62,579 nucleotides of DNA from CAYMLL01 sp964390645 (GTDB lineage: Bacteria > Planctomycetota > UBA8108), in NCBI GenBank assembly GCA_964390645.1, contig CAYMLL010000009.1, forward strand, positions 1 to 62,579, read 5' to 3'. This document shows positions 51,388 through 59,719 of this stretch, one piece after another. Numbering within the stretch: position 1 is the stretch's first letter; each line of letters begins with the position of its first letter. A program made the translations under genes and the position numbers. A model generated the notes under the pieces. It was not told the DNA's origin. It ran no database searches and worked only from the letters and a program-made list of their open reading frames with translations.

Positions 51388-53094
51388 CTACCTGCGGATC
51401 TTCCGGTAAGTCGTCTTGCGGTACTTGCCTTCCTTGACACCCGCCGCATCGAGCTCGCTCCTGCGCGTCTCGAAGTAGTGCTCGAAGTTGCCGTTGAAGA
51501 CGCGGGGGCGGGAGGCGCCGTCGTCTTCGGCGTGTCGGTCCTCGAAGATCACCAGCAGGTTCGCGAGGCGGTCCAGAAAGAACCGATCGTGAGAGACGAT
51601 GAGCGCCGAGCCCGCAAAGGTTTCGAGGGCCTCCTCGAGGACGCGCAGGGTCGTCAGGTCGAGGTCATTCGTCGGCTCGTCGAGCAGCAGCAGATTCGCG
51701 CCGCGTCGCATGGTCTTCGCGAGCAGGAGCCGGTTTCGCTCGCCGCCCGACAGCTTGCCGACAGGCGTCTGCTGCGCCGATCCCTTGAACTGGAATCCGG
51801 AGAGATACTCGCGAATGTGGAGCTCGCGTCCGCCCACGTCGATGACGTCGCGTCCTTCCGAGATCTCCTCGTAGACGGTCTTGTCGGGGTCGAGATTCTC
51901 GCGCGTCTGGTCGACGTAGGTCATCTTCACGGTCGAGCCGATCTCGATCGCGCCGGCGTCCGGCTCGTCCTGCCCGGTGATCATGCGGAAGAGCGTCGTC
52001 TTGCCGACGCCGTTCGGCCCCGTGATGCCGACGATCTGGCCGGGAAGGACCTCGAGATCGAGACCGTCGATGAGCTTGCGGTCGCCGAAGCCCTTCTCGA
52101 GTCCTCGGATCTCGAGGACCTTGTTGCCGAGGCGGGGGCCGGACGGGATGGTCAGGATGACGGTGCCGGCTCCTTCCTCGGACTTCTGGTTGACGAGCGT
52201 CTCGTAGTTCTTGACGCGCGCCTTGCTCTTGGAGGTGCGAGCCGACGGTGTCGCGTTCATCCAGGCGAGCTCGCGCTCGAGCTCCTTCTGACGCCGTGCG
52301 TCCGAACGTGCCCGCACGGCCATGATCTCGGCCTTTCTCGCCAGGTAGTCGGAGTAGTTGCCCTCGTAGATGAAGAGCTTGCCGTTCTCCAGCTCGACCA
52401 TGTAATTGGCGACGTTGTCGAGAAAGTAGCGGTCGTGCGTGACCATCACCACCGATCCGGGGTACTTGTCGATGAAGACCTCCAGCCACTCGATGGTCGC
52501 GGCGTCGAGATGGTTGGTCGGCTCGTCGAGGATCAGCAGGTCCGGACACGAGACGATCTCACGGCAGAGCGCGACGCGGCGTCGTTCGCCGCCCGAGAGT
52601 CCCTTGACCGGCAGCCCGGGGTCGGGGACTCGCAGCGCCTCCATCGCGAGCTCGAGGTGGTGCTCCCATTCCCAGCCGTCGATGGCCTCTATCTCCTCCT
52701 GGATCCGGCCCATCCTGTCGAGGAGCTTCTGCTGGGTAGCCTCGTCGGTCTCGGTGCCGTAGTCGTCGCAGACCTTGTTGTACCGGTTGATCATCCCGAG
52801 GACGCGCGCGAGGCCGATCTCGATGTTCTCACGCACCGTTCCGGAGTCCTCGAGCGACGGCTCCTGCTCGATGTAGCCGACGCGCACGTTCGGGTGGATC
52901 TTCAGCTCGCCGGTGAACTGATCGTCCCGGCCCGCGAGGATCTTCATGAACGTCGACTTCCCGGTGCCGTTGGGCCCGATGATGCCGATCCGCGCGGCTC
53001 CGTGGATGGTGAAGGAGGTGTCCTTGAGGATCTGGCGGTCGCCGAACGACCTCTCGATCTCGTTGGCGGTGAGGAGAACTTCTCCGAGCAGCAT
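51388..53094 (-). CDS. ettA: ABC-F protein EttA, energy-dependent translational throttle
   Basis: A 568-residue soluble twin ABC ATPase: Walker A GPNGTGKST and GPNGVGKTT, signatures GLSGGERRRVALC and KLSGGERNRLLLAKT, Walker B LLILDEPTNHLD and LLLLDEPTNDLD. The inter-domain linker (RRQKELERELAWMNATPSAR), the conserved arm and the C-terminal FNGNFEHYFETRRSELD are typical of EttA. It binds the ribosomal E site and adjusts translation to energy state. It is transcribed in the same direction as pheS and pheT, 65 bp upstream of pheS. Confidence 0.95.
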   Translation of the reverse strand: MLLGEVLLTANEIERSFGDRQILKDTSFTIHGAARIGIIGPNGTGKSTFMKILAGRDDQFTGELKIHPNVRVGYIEQEPSLEDSGTVRENIEIGLARVLGMINRYNKVCDDYGTETDEATQQKLLDRMGRIQEEIEAIDGWEWEHHLELAMEALRVPDPGLPVKGLSGGERRRVALCREIVSCPDLLILDEPTNHLDAATIEWLEVFIDKYPGSVVMVTHDRYFLDNVANYMVELENGKLFIYEGNYSDYLARKAEIMAVRARSDARRQKELERELAWMNATPSARTSKSKARVKNYETLVNQKSEEGAGTVILTIPSGPRLGNKVLEIRGLEKGFGDRKLIDGLDLEVLPGQIVGITGPNGVGKTTLFRMITGQDEPDAGAIEIGSTVKMTYVDQTRENLDPDKTVYEEISEGRDVIDVGGRELHIREYLSGFQFKGSAQQTPVGKLSGGERNRLLLAKTMRRGANLLLLDEPTNDLDLTTLRVLEEALETFAGSALIVSHDRFFLDRLANLLVIFEDRHAEDDGASRPRVFNGNFEHYFETRRSELDAAGVKEGKYRKTTYRKIRR

Positions 53095-53284
53095 GGCATC
53101 CGGGTCGGGTCGGGGTCGGTTGAATCCGGTACCTTCCCCGGGGGGACTCTGGAAGTCAAGCAGCGTTCAGGGCTTCCGGCGCCGAAGCCCCTTGAAATCG
53201 GCGTCGCCCTTCCTTACTCTGTGCGATCCCCACGGAAGGACTCAGAGATCGACAACGAGGTTCGTTTCCGAACGAGGTCTGACC

Positions 53285-54442
53285 ATGCCAAGGACCATCC
53301 GCGCCGGCATCATCGGCACCGGTTTCATCGGCCCGGCTCACGTCGAGGCGGCCCGTCGTCTGGGCAATGTGGAGTTCGTCGCACTCGCCGAGGTGAACGA
53401 GGATCTCGCCAGGGCCAAGGCGGACGATCTCTCGATCCCTCGCGCTTACGGCGACTACCACCAGCTGCTGGCCGATCCGGATGTCGAGGTCGTCCACAAC
53501 TGCACGCCGAATCACCTGCATTTCCAGGTGAACTCGGACATCCTCGAGGCCAAGAAGCACGTCATCAGCGAGAAGCCGCTTGCGATGACCAGCGCGCAGA
53601 GCCGGGAGCTGGCGTCGCTCGCGAAGGCGTCCGGAGTGATCCACGCGGTCGACTTCAACTACCGCTACTACCCGCTCGTTCAGCACGCGCGGCAGATGGT
53701 CGCGAAGGGTGAGCTCGGCGAGGTCTTCAACATCCACGGGTCCTATCTTCAGGACTGGCTCTACCTGCCGACGGACTGGAACTGGCGGCTGGTGCCCGAG
53801 CTGTCCGGCGAGAGCCGCGCCGTGGCGGACGTCGGCAGCCACTGGTGCGACCTGCTGCAGTTCATCACCGGGCTGACGATCACCCGGGTCTTCGCCGATC
53901 TGCGCACGGTGCACAAGACGCGCATGAAGCCGAAGAAGGAGGTCGAGACCTACGCCGGCAAGGTGCTCCAGCCGAGTGACTACGAGCCGCAGGAGATCAA
54001 CACCGAGGACTACGCCTCGGTGCTCGTCGAGCTGTCGAACGGCGCGCACGGAGTCTTCACCGTCAGCCAGGTCTCGGCGGGACGGAAGAACCGGCTCTAC
54101 TACGAGATCGACGGCTCGAGGTGCGCGCTCTCCTGGGACCAGGAGCGTCCCAACGAGATGTGGATCGGCTATCGGGACCGGGCCAACGAGGTGCTCGTCA
54201 AGGATCCTTCCCTGCTGCACGAGGAGGCGCGCGAGTACGCGCACTATCCCGGCGGTCACCCCGAGGCGTATCCGGACGGACCGAAGAACCTCTTCCGTAA
54301 TGTCTACCGTGCGGTCGCGAACGGCGGCATGCCCTCGAACCCGGACTGGAGCACCTTCGACGCCGGCCACGGCGAGGTCGCGATCTGCGATGCCGTGCTC
54401 GAGAGTCACCGTGTGGGCAGCTGGGTCGAGGTGAAGTACTGA
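53285..54442 (+). CDS. Gfo/Idh/MocA-family oxidoreductase
   Basis: A 385-residue enzyme with the NAD(P)-binding GIIGTGFIGPAHVEAARRLG, the EKP motif (SEKPLAM) and the conserved HAVDFNYRYYP and DVGSHWCDLLQFITGL in the C-terminal alpha/beta domain. It probably oxidises or reduces a sugar or sugar derivative; the substrate is not known. A small hairpin (GTTCG-TTTC-CGAAC, 53260-53273) lies directly before its GAGG ribosome site. A second, related gene follows after 57 bp. Confidence 0.9.
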   Translation: MPRTIRAGIIGTGFIGPAHVEAARRLGNVEFVALAEVNEDLARAKADDLSIPRAYGDYHQLLADPDVEVVHNCTPNHLHFQVNSDILEAKKHVISEKPLAMTSAQSRELASLAKASGVIHAVDFNYRYYPLVQHARQMVAKGELGEVFNIHGSYLQDWLYLPTDWNWRLVPELSGESRAVADVGSHWCDLLQFITGLTITRVFADLRTVHKTRMKPKKEVETYAGKVLQPSDYEPQEINTEDYASVLVELSNGAHGVFTVSQVSAGRKNRLYYEIDGSRCALSWDQERPNEMWIGYRDRANEVLVKDPSLLHEEAREYAHYPGGHPEAYPDGPKNLFRNVYRAVANGGMPSNPDWSTFDAGHGEVAICDAVLESHRVGSWVEVKY

Positions 54443-54499
54443 GAGAGCGGCGGAGTCGATCGAAGGGTCGTCCGCCCTCGAATCCTGGAGAACCTCAAG

Positions 54500-55690
54500 A
54501 TGCCTGGCAAGACCTGCAACGTCGCGCTGATCGGCACCAAGTTCATGGGCCGGGCGCATTCGAACGCGTACCTGAAGGTCGCGAAGTTCTTCGATACGCC
54601 GGTGGACCCGGTGATGCATACGATCACGGCGCGCAACGCGGAGGAGCTCGAAGCTTTCGCGTCGCGCTGGGGCTGGCAGAACTCGACGACCGACTGGACG
54701 CAGGCGGTGGCGGACCCGGAGGTCGACCTGGTCGATGTGACGACGCCGAACAACGTCCACGCGGAGCACTCGATCGCTGCGCTCGAGGCGGGCAAGCACG
54801 TTGCCTGTGAGAAACCGCTCGCGCACACGCTCGACGATGCGCGCCAGATGGCGGCGGCGGCGGCCCGGGCCGACGGCAGAACCTTCGTCTGGTACAACTA
54901 CCGGCGCTGTCCGGCGGTCGCGTTCGCGCATCAGCTCTGTCAGAGGGGCAAGCTCGGCCGGATCTACCAGATTCGCGGCTGCTACCTGCAGGACTGGGCC
55001 GGCCCGGATACCCCGTTGATGTGGCGCTTCGATGGCGAGGTCGCCGGCTCCGGCTCGCTCGGCGACCTCTGCGCTCACACGATCGACACGGCTCGCTTCA
55101 TCACCGGTGACGAGATCAGCGAGGTCACCGGCGCGACGATGGAGCCGATGCTCAAGCAGCGCAAAGTTCTCGAGTCGACCGGCGGCGAGATATCCGGGCG
55201 TGGTGCGGAGACGTCGGAGAGGACGGGGGCGAGCACGGTGGACGACATCGTTCTCTTCCTCGCGAAGATGCAGAGCGGGGCTCTGGCCACCTTCGAGGCT
55301 ACCCGTCTGTCCACGGGCTACAAGAACGCCAATCGGCTCGAGATTCACGGCGAGAAGGGCGCGATCCGCTTCAACTTCGAGCGCATGAACGAGCTGGACT
55401 ACTACGACGCGACCGCCGACGAGGACGTGCAGGGCTGGACCACGATCCACGTCTCGAACGGCAACGCTGACCATCCCTACGCCGGCGCGTGGTGGCCGGT
55501 GGCGCATATCCTCGGCTACGAGCACAGCTTCATCAACCAGACCGCTGACATGCTGAGTATCATCGCCGGCGGCGAGCCGGTCGTGCCGATGCCGGACTTC
55601 AACGATGCCTACACGGTGCAGCGCGTCCTCGCTGCGGTGATCGCGTCGAGCGAGAACCGCTCGCCCGTCCCGCTGAGCGAGATCGAGTAG
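54500..55690 (+). CDS. Gfo/Idh/MocA-family oxidoreductase, second copy
   Basis: A 396-residue enzyme of the same family: GTKFMGRAHSNAYLKV for the nucleotide fold, ACEKPLAHT (EKP motif), YNYRRCPAVAFA, and LGDLCAHTIDTARFITGDEI as the His/Asp-bearing substrate motif. Strong shared motifs with the preceding gene (YLQDW) suggest related substrates, possibly sugar acids, but the sequences are only distantly similar. A GGAG box lies 9 nt before the ATG. dinB follows after 27 bp. Confidence 0.9.
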   Translation: MPGKTCNVALIGTKFMGRAHSNAYLKVAKFFDTPVDPVMHTITARNAEELEAFASRWGWQNSTTDWTQAVADPEVDLVDVTTPNNVHAEHSIAALEAGKHVACEKPLAHTLDDARQMAAAAARADGRTFVWYNYRRCPAVAFAHQLCQRGKLGRIYQIRGCYLQDWAGPDTPLMWRFDGEVAGSGSLGDLCAHTIDTARFITGDEISEVTGATMEPMLKQRKVLESTGGEISGRGAETSERTGASTVDDIVLFLAKMQSGALATFEATRLSTGYKNANRLEIHGEKGAIRFNFERMNELDYYDATADEDVQGWTTIHVSNGNADHPYAGAWWPVAHILGYEHSFINQTADMLSIIAGGEPVVPMPDFNDAYTVQRVLAAVIASSENRSPVPLSEIE

Positions 55691-55717
55691 AGGAGACCGA
55701 CGGGAGTCGGACCCACG

Positions 55718-56995
55718 ATGTCGTGCACGGCCTCTGCCTCGACGGAAGGACCTTCGAGCCCGGGACCGCGCCTGATTCTCCACGCCGATATGGACGCGTT
55801 TTTCGCGGCCGTGGAGGTGCTCGACGACCCTTCTCTGCGTGGCAAGCCCGTCATCGTCGGCGGCACGCCGCAGGGGCGTGGTGTCGTGTCGACCGCGAGC
55901 TACGAGGCGCGCAAGTTCGGTGTTCACAGCGCGATGCCGGCCGCGGTGGCGGTGCGTCGTTGCCCGCAGGGAGTTTTCGTGAGGCCGCGCATGCGGCGCT
56001 ACGTCGAGATGTCGCGCAAGATCTTCGCGGTGTTCGCGGACTACACGCCGCTCGTCGAGAAGCTATCGATCGACGAGGCTTTCCTCGACATCACGGGATG
56101 TCTGGCGCTGGCTACCTTGCAGGCACCGGACTCGGTCGTTGACGTCGATGCGGCGGTGGAGCTCGCCGAGGAGCTTCAGGCGCGCGTGAAGAGCGAGACC
56201 GGAGGGCTCACGTGCTCCGTGGGACTGGCTCGAAACAAGTTCCTCGCCAAGCTCGCGAGCGACCTCGACAAGCCCGAGGGTCTCACCGTCGTTCCACGCG
56301 ATGGTGTGGAGGCATTTCTCGCGCCGCTGCCGATCGAGCGCATGTGGGGCGTAGGTCCGCGGACGGCGGAGCAGCTGGGGAGGATCGGCGTGCGGATCGT
56401 CGCGGACCTGCAGCGGCTGCTACTTCACGACCTCGAACGCGTGATCGGCAAGGAGGCCGGCCGTCATCTCGCGGCGCTGGCTCGTGGACACGACCAGCGA
56501 CCGGTCGTGACGGAGCAGTGTGCGAAGTCGGTGAGCCAGGAGAGGACGTACGGCGAGTTCATCCCTTGCGATGACGTCGACGCGATCGAGCGCGAGCTCT
56601 TCTCCATGAGCGATCAGATCGCGGCGCGTCTGCGGCACGAGGGCCTCTGGGGACGCTCTGTGCACCTCAAGGTCCGTGACGAGCGATTCGACACGAAGAC
56701 GCGTTCACGGGCGCTCGAGTCGTCGACCTGCCTCGTCGAGGAGATCTATCGGGTCGTCAGGGGGCTGTTCCACGAGCGTATCGTCCTCGGCGATCGAAAG
56801 GTCCGTCTGCTCGGAGTCGGCATCTCCAGGCTCACGGCCGAGCCGAAGCGCCAGCTCGATATCTTCTCGCCGACCGGCTGGGAAAAGGCCGAGGGTCTCG
56901 CCGCTGCCGTCGACGCGGTGAAGGCGAAGCTCGGGGAGAAGGCGATCACCCGGGGCAGGTTGATGGACCGCGCGGACGGGGGCGGGGAAGGGTGA
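55718..56995 (+). CDS. dinB: DNA polymerase IV
   Basis: A 425-residue Y-family polymerase: ILHADMDAFFAAVE (D24 metal ligand), GVVSTASYEARKFGV, VEKLSIDEAFLDITG (D119/E120), SVGLARNKFLAKLASDLDKP, HhH region RMWGVGPRTAEQLGRIGV and the C-terminal little-finger. It inserts nucleotides opposite damaged bases. There is no recognised SOS box upstream. The proximity to the oxidoreductase genes may be only positional. Confidence 0.95.
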   Translation: MSCTASASTEGPSSPGPRLILHADMDAFFAAVEVLDDPSLRGKPVIVGGTPQGRGVVSTASYEARKFGVHSAMPAAVAVRRCPQGVFVRPRMRRYVEMSRKIFAVFADYTPLVEKLSIDEAFLDITGCLALATLQAPDSVVDVDAAVELAEELQARVKSETGGLTCSVGLARNKFLAKLASDLDKPEGLTVVPRDGVEAFLAPLPIERMWGVGPRTAEQLGRIGVRIVADLQRLLLHDLERVIGKEAGRHLAALARGHDQRPVVTEQCAKSVSQERTYGEFIPCDDVDAIERELFSMSDQIAARLRHEGLWGRSVHLKVRDERFDTKTRSRALESSTCLVEEIYRVVRGLFHERIVLGDRKVRLLGVGISRLTAEPKRQLDIFSPTGWEKAEGLAAAVDAVKAKLGEKAITRGRLMDRADGGGEG

Positions 56996-57163
56996 GTGAA
57001 GGTGGCGTGCGAAGGGGGGCCGGATTGGCGCCGGAAATGGCCCGATGGCAGGTCGGATCGTCGTGGGCTCCCGTCTCCGCTGCCTGGCGCTCCTGGCGCT
57101 CGTCGTGAGCCGGATGATTCCGATCCCTGCGTCGAGTGGCGCACGCGTTAGAATTCACGCCTG

Positions 57164-57808
57164 ATGTCCAGACCCGACCCGGTTCACCTCGAGCCCTTCG
57201 ACCCCGCCCGTGTTGACGAGGCCGTGCCTCTCCTCCTCGGCTCCCTGCTCGACGATCCGGTGCAGCGCTGGTGCTTCTTCGCGGACCGCCCCGGCTTCGA
57301 GGATCGCCTGGCGGGCTACCTCGCCGCCGGGCACGAGTGGCACGGCGGGATCGGCGAACCGATTCACGCGGCCCTCGTCGGCGGCGATCCGGTGGGGCTG
57401 GTCTACTTCCTGCGACCGGAGGCCGACCTCGACCCGGGGAGCTTCGAGACCTTTCGCGCGCGTACGGAGGCGGACTGCGGGTCCGAGGCGTCCGAGCGTC
57501 TGCTGAACTACGGCGAGATCATGGACGAGCATGTTCCCGCCGGGGACGTCCACATCCTCTCCGTCGTCGCCGTTCGCCCCGAGTTTCGCGGACGTGGCAT
57601 CGGCGGGCGCCTCGTCGACCTGGTCGGCACTTACAGCGACGCGCACGTCAGCTCGCGCGGCGTCGGGCTGGATACCGCGACGGATCGAAACGTCGAGTTC
57701 TACTCGCACCACGGCTACGAGGTGATCGCCGAGGAGAGCATCGGGCCGGTGCGTCAGCGCTACCTCTTTCGCCGGCGGGCCAGTCCGGACTCCTCACCGA
57801 TTTCGTAG
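57164..57808 (+). CDS. GNAT-family N-acetyltransferase
   Basis: A 214-residue protein with the acetyl-CoA-binding GNAT core in its second half: HILSVVAVRPEFRGRGIGGRLVDLV (pyrophosphate-binding R/QxxGxG loop) and YSHHGYEVIAEE. The first half is variable. No substrate is assigned. It ends 23 bp before the convergent DUF4026 gene. Confidence 0.85.
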   Translation: MSRPDPVHLEPFDPARVDEAVPLLLGSLLDDPVQRWCFFADRPGFEDRLAGYLAAGHEWHGGIGEPIHAALVGGDPVGLVYFLRPEADLDPGSFETFRARTEADCGSEASERLLNYGEIMDEHVPAGDVHILSVVAVRPEFRGRGIGGRLVDLVGTYSDAHVSSRGVGLDTATDRNVEFYSHHGYEVIAEESIGPVRQRYLFRRRASPDSSPIS

Positions 57809-57831
57809 CAGGAAGCGGTGAGACATGCGGG

Positions 57832-58944
57832 CTAACGACTCTCGACAGGTCGGACGTAGCGCACGTTCTCCGGGGTGAACTCTCCGCGCGGCGAGTAGAT
57901 CTTCCAGTCGGTGAGCATCTCGAGCTCGTGCCAGCCCTCCTCGTCCTCGTGCATGTGCGAGATCTGAAGAGGCCTGTTGAGGAGACGTCCGCGCAGGCGA
58001 TCGGGGACGATCTCCTGCACCTCGAACCAGAGATGTTCCCGCTCGTGGGGCTCGCCGCCGTCGACGCGGTAGCCGAGCTTGACGAGAAATGTCCAGCCTT
58101 CGTGACATCCGTGTCGCGCAAAGAGCATGCCGAGCTCGGGCCATCGCTCACGCGCCAGTCGTGCCATGCGCAGGGTCTCCCCGTGCGAGATGGTCGCGAT
58201 CGCGCCCTCGCTGTCGATCCGCTTCATGACACCGAGCGGAGGTACCCAGCGCTTGCGGATCCAGCCGTAGCGCTTGCTGTCGACGAGGACGATTCGCACT
58301 CCGGAGTGCGCGTCGTCGTCCAGTCGATCGTCAGGGCCGCCGGGGGCGCTCCCCGTGAGCTCGTTGGCGGCTTCGTCCCACGGTCGCCACGCGAGCGAGA
58401 GCGTGTGGCCGACCTGGAACGGCTTCCCCGCATCCGGGAGCACGTCGTCGTTGAGGTAGCGATCGATGAAGTTGTGGATCAGCCAGGCGCCGGCGTGGAA
58501 GAGCGACGACGGGACACGCAGGATCTCGACCTCGGGAAACGCCGCGCGGGCGAGGCCGTGCGTGTGCAGCCATCCGCAGCCATCCTCCTGGGTCGACTCG
58601 ACGGCGTGGATGCGGAAGAGCTCGGACGTGCGAGGCGGGATGTCGGTCGAAGTCATGAGGTCGACGAGACTGCCCGATCGCAACCGGTACGCGTTCGCGT
58701 CGTAGACCGCCGGGCTCTGAGGACAGACCTTGCGGCAGAGCCGCAGCTGTCGATGGTAGCCGGCGATCGGGTCATCGGCCCGGAGCACCGTCTCGATTCC
58801 GAGCAGCCAGCGTGATCGTCCGACCTGCTCGCGCTCCTCCTGGCTCCAGTGCACGTCATCGATTGTGCTGAAAGCCGGTCGCTCGTCGACGGCGCAGGCC
58901 CAGACGAGAACGGACGCGGGCGAGCCCTCGAGCGAGAAGGACAT
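57832..58944 (-). CDS. DUF4026/DUF2314 protein, N-terminus probably truncated by a one-base error
   Basis: At least 370 residues. The C-terminal 90 residues match DUF2314 (EHLWFEVQEIV...LLNRPLQISHMHEDEE...TDWKIYSP); the N-terminal 250 look like DUF4026 (WLLGIETVLRADDP, LLDVNS-type core, CGWLHTHGLARAA). Coding continues upstream of the ATG at 58944 in the same frame, with high third-position GC (YVFWPWKEPPTEVEIELA), but no start codon follows the EVE stop. An ATG overlapping that stop (ATGA, 59077-59080) would fit if one C in the CCC at 59064-59066 were extra. See findings. Confidence 0.7.
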   Translation of the reverse strand: MSFSLEGSPASVLVWACAVDERPAFSTIDDVHWSQEEREQVGRSRWLLGIETVLRADDPIAGYHRQLRLCRKVCPQSPAVYDANAYRLRSGSLVDLMTSTDIPPRTSELFRIHAVESTQEDGCGWLHTHGLARAAFPEVEILRVPSSLFHAGAWLIHNFIDRYLNDDVLPDAGKPFQVGHTLSLAWRPWDEAANELTGSAPGGPDDRLDDDAHSGVRIVLVDSKRYGWIRKRWVPPLGVMKRIDSEGAIATISHGETLRMARLARERWPELGMLFARHGCHEGWTFLVKLGYRVDGGEPHEREHLWFEVQEIVPDRLRGRLLNRPLQISHMHEDEEGWHELEMLTDWKIYSPRGEFTPENVRYVRPVESR

Positions 58945-59076
58945 GGTCCACAGCGTCTCCGCGTCGTCGCTGTCCGGGATCTCATCACGCTGAGCTGTCG
59001 AGCCGAGCGCAAGCTCGATCTCGACCTCGGTGGGAGGCTCCTTCCACGGCCAGAAGACGTACAGGGTCGAGGTCGA

Positions 59077-59511
59077 TCATGGCTCACGGTCGTCCATCAC
59101 GCTGAGCGCCTTGCTGCACTTCAGGATGCGCTTCCACTCGCGGGCGGTCACCGGGCAGACGCTGAGACGCGAGTTTTTCACCAGCGCCATCTCGCGCAGG
59201 GTCTCATCCGACTTGATCGTGGCCAGCGGAACGGGCGGATCGACTCGCCGCACCGGTTCGAGATCGACGCAGACCCAGCGTTCGTCGTCGGTGGTCGGGT
59301 CCGGGTACGCTGTTCGCGAGACCCTGGCGATGCCGACGATCTCGCGCGGACCGACCGAATGGTAGATGAAGCACTCCTCGCCGACCGCCATCGACCGGAG
59401 GTTGTTCCTCGCTTGGTAGTTGCGCACGCCATCCCACTCGGTCTGACCGTCTCGTTGAAGATCCTCGAACGAGTACGCGCCGGGTTCCGTTTTCAGCAGC
59501 CAGCAGGCCAT
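59077..59511 (-). CDS. EVE-domain protein
   Basis: A 144-residue protein consisting of an EVE domain: ACWLLKTEPGAYSFEDLQRDG, WDGVRNYQARNNLRSM, GEECFIYHS, IVGIARVSRTAYPDPT and the closing SRLSVCPVTAREWKRIL. EVE domains belong to the PUA-like fold and bind modified bases or RNA; the usual cellular role is not established. The gene lies directly upstream of the DUF4026 gene and probably overlaps its true start by 4 nt. Confidence 0.9.
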   Translation of the reverse strand: MACWLLKTEPGAYSFEDLQRDGQTEWDGVRNYQARNNLRSMAVGEECFIYHSVGPREIVGIARVSRTAYPDPTTDDERWVCVDLEPVRRVDPPVPLATIKSDETLREMALVKNSRLSVCPVTAREWKRILKCSKALSVMDDREP

Positions 59512-59719
59512 GTTCCCTCTTCAGGCTGTTCTCGGAGAGTATAGCGTCGACGCGCGCCCTGCGCTCCGGACCGGGGCCATTGAACATCGCCGGTGGCGTC
59601 AGAGAAAGGGGGAACTGCCGACTCGTCGTCGGGCGTCCGCGATGCTGTCGTGGGGGCCGTCTGCGGGAGAGGTGTCGCCGACTTCGTCAGAAGGCTGTCG
59701 CAAGCGACGAGAGCCGCCG

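Noticed and set aside
51478..53712. 744-residue right-strand ORF
   Set aside because: Antisense of ettA.
53156..55927. 923-residue left-strand ORF
   Set aside because: Antisense of the two oxidoreductases and dinB start.
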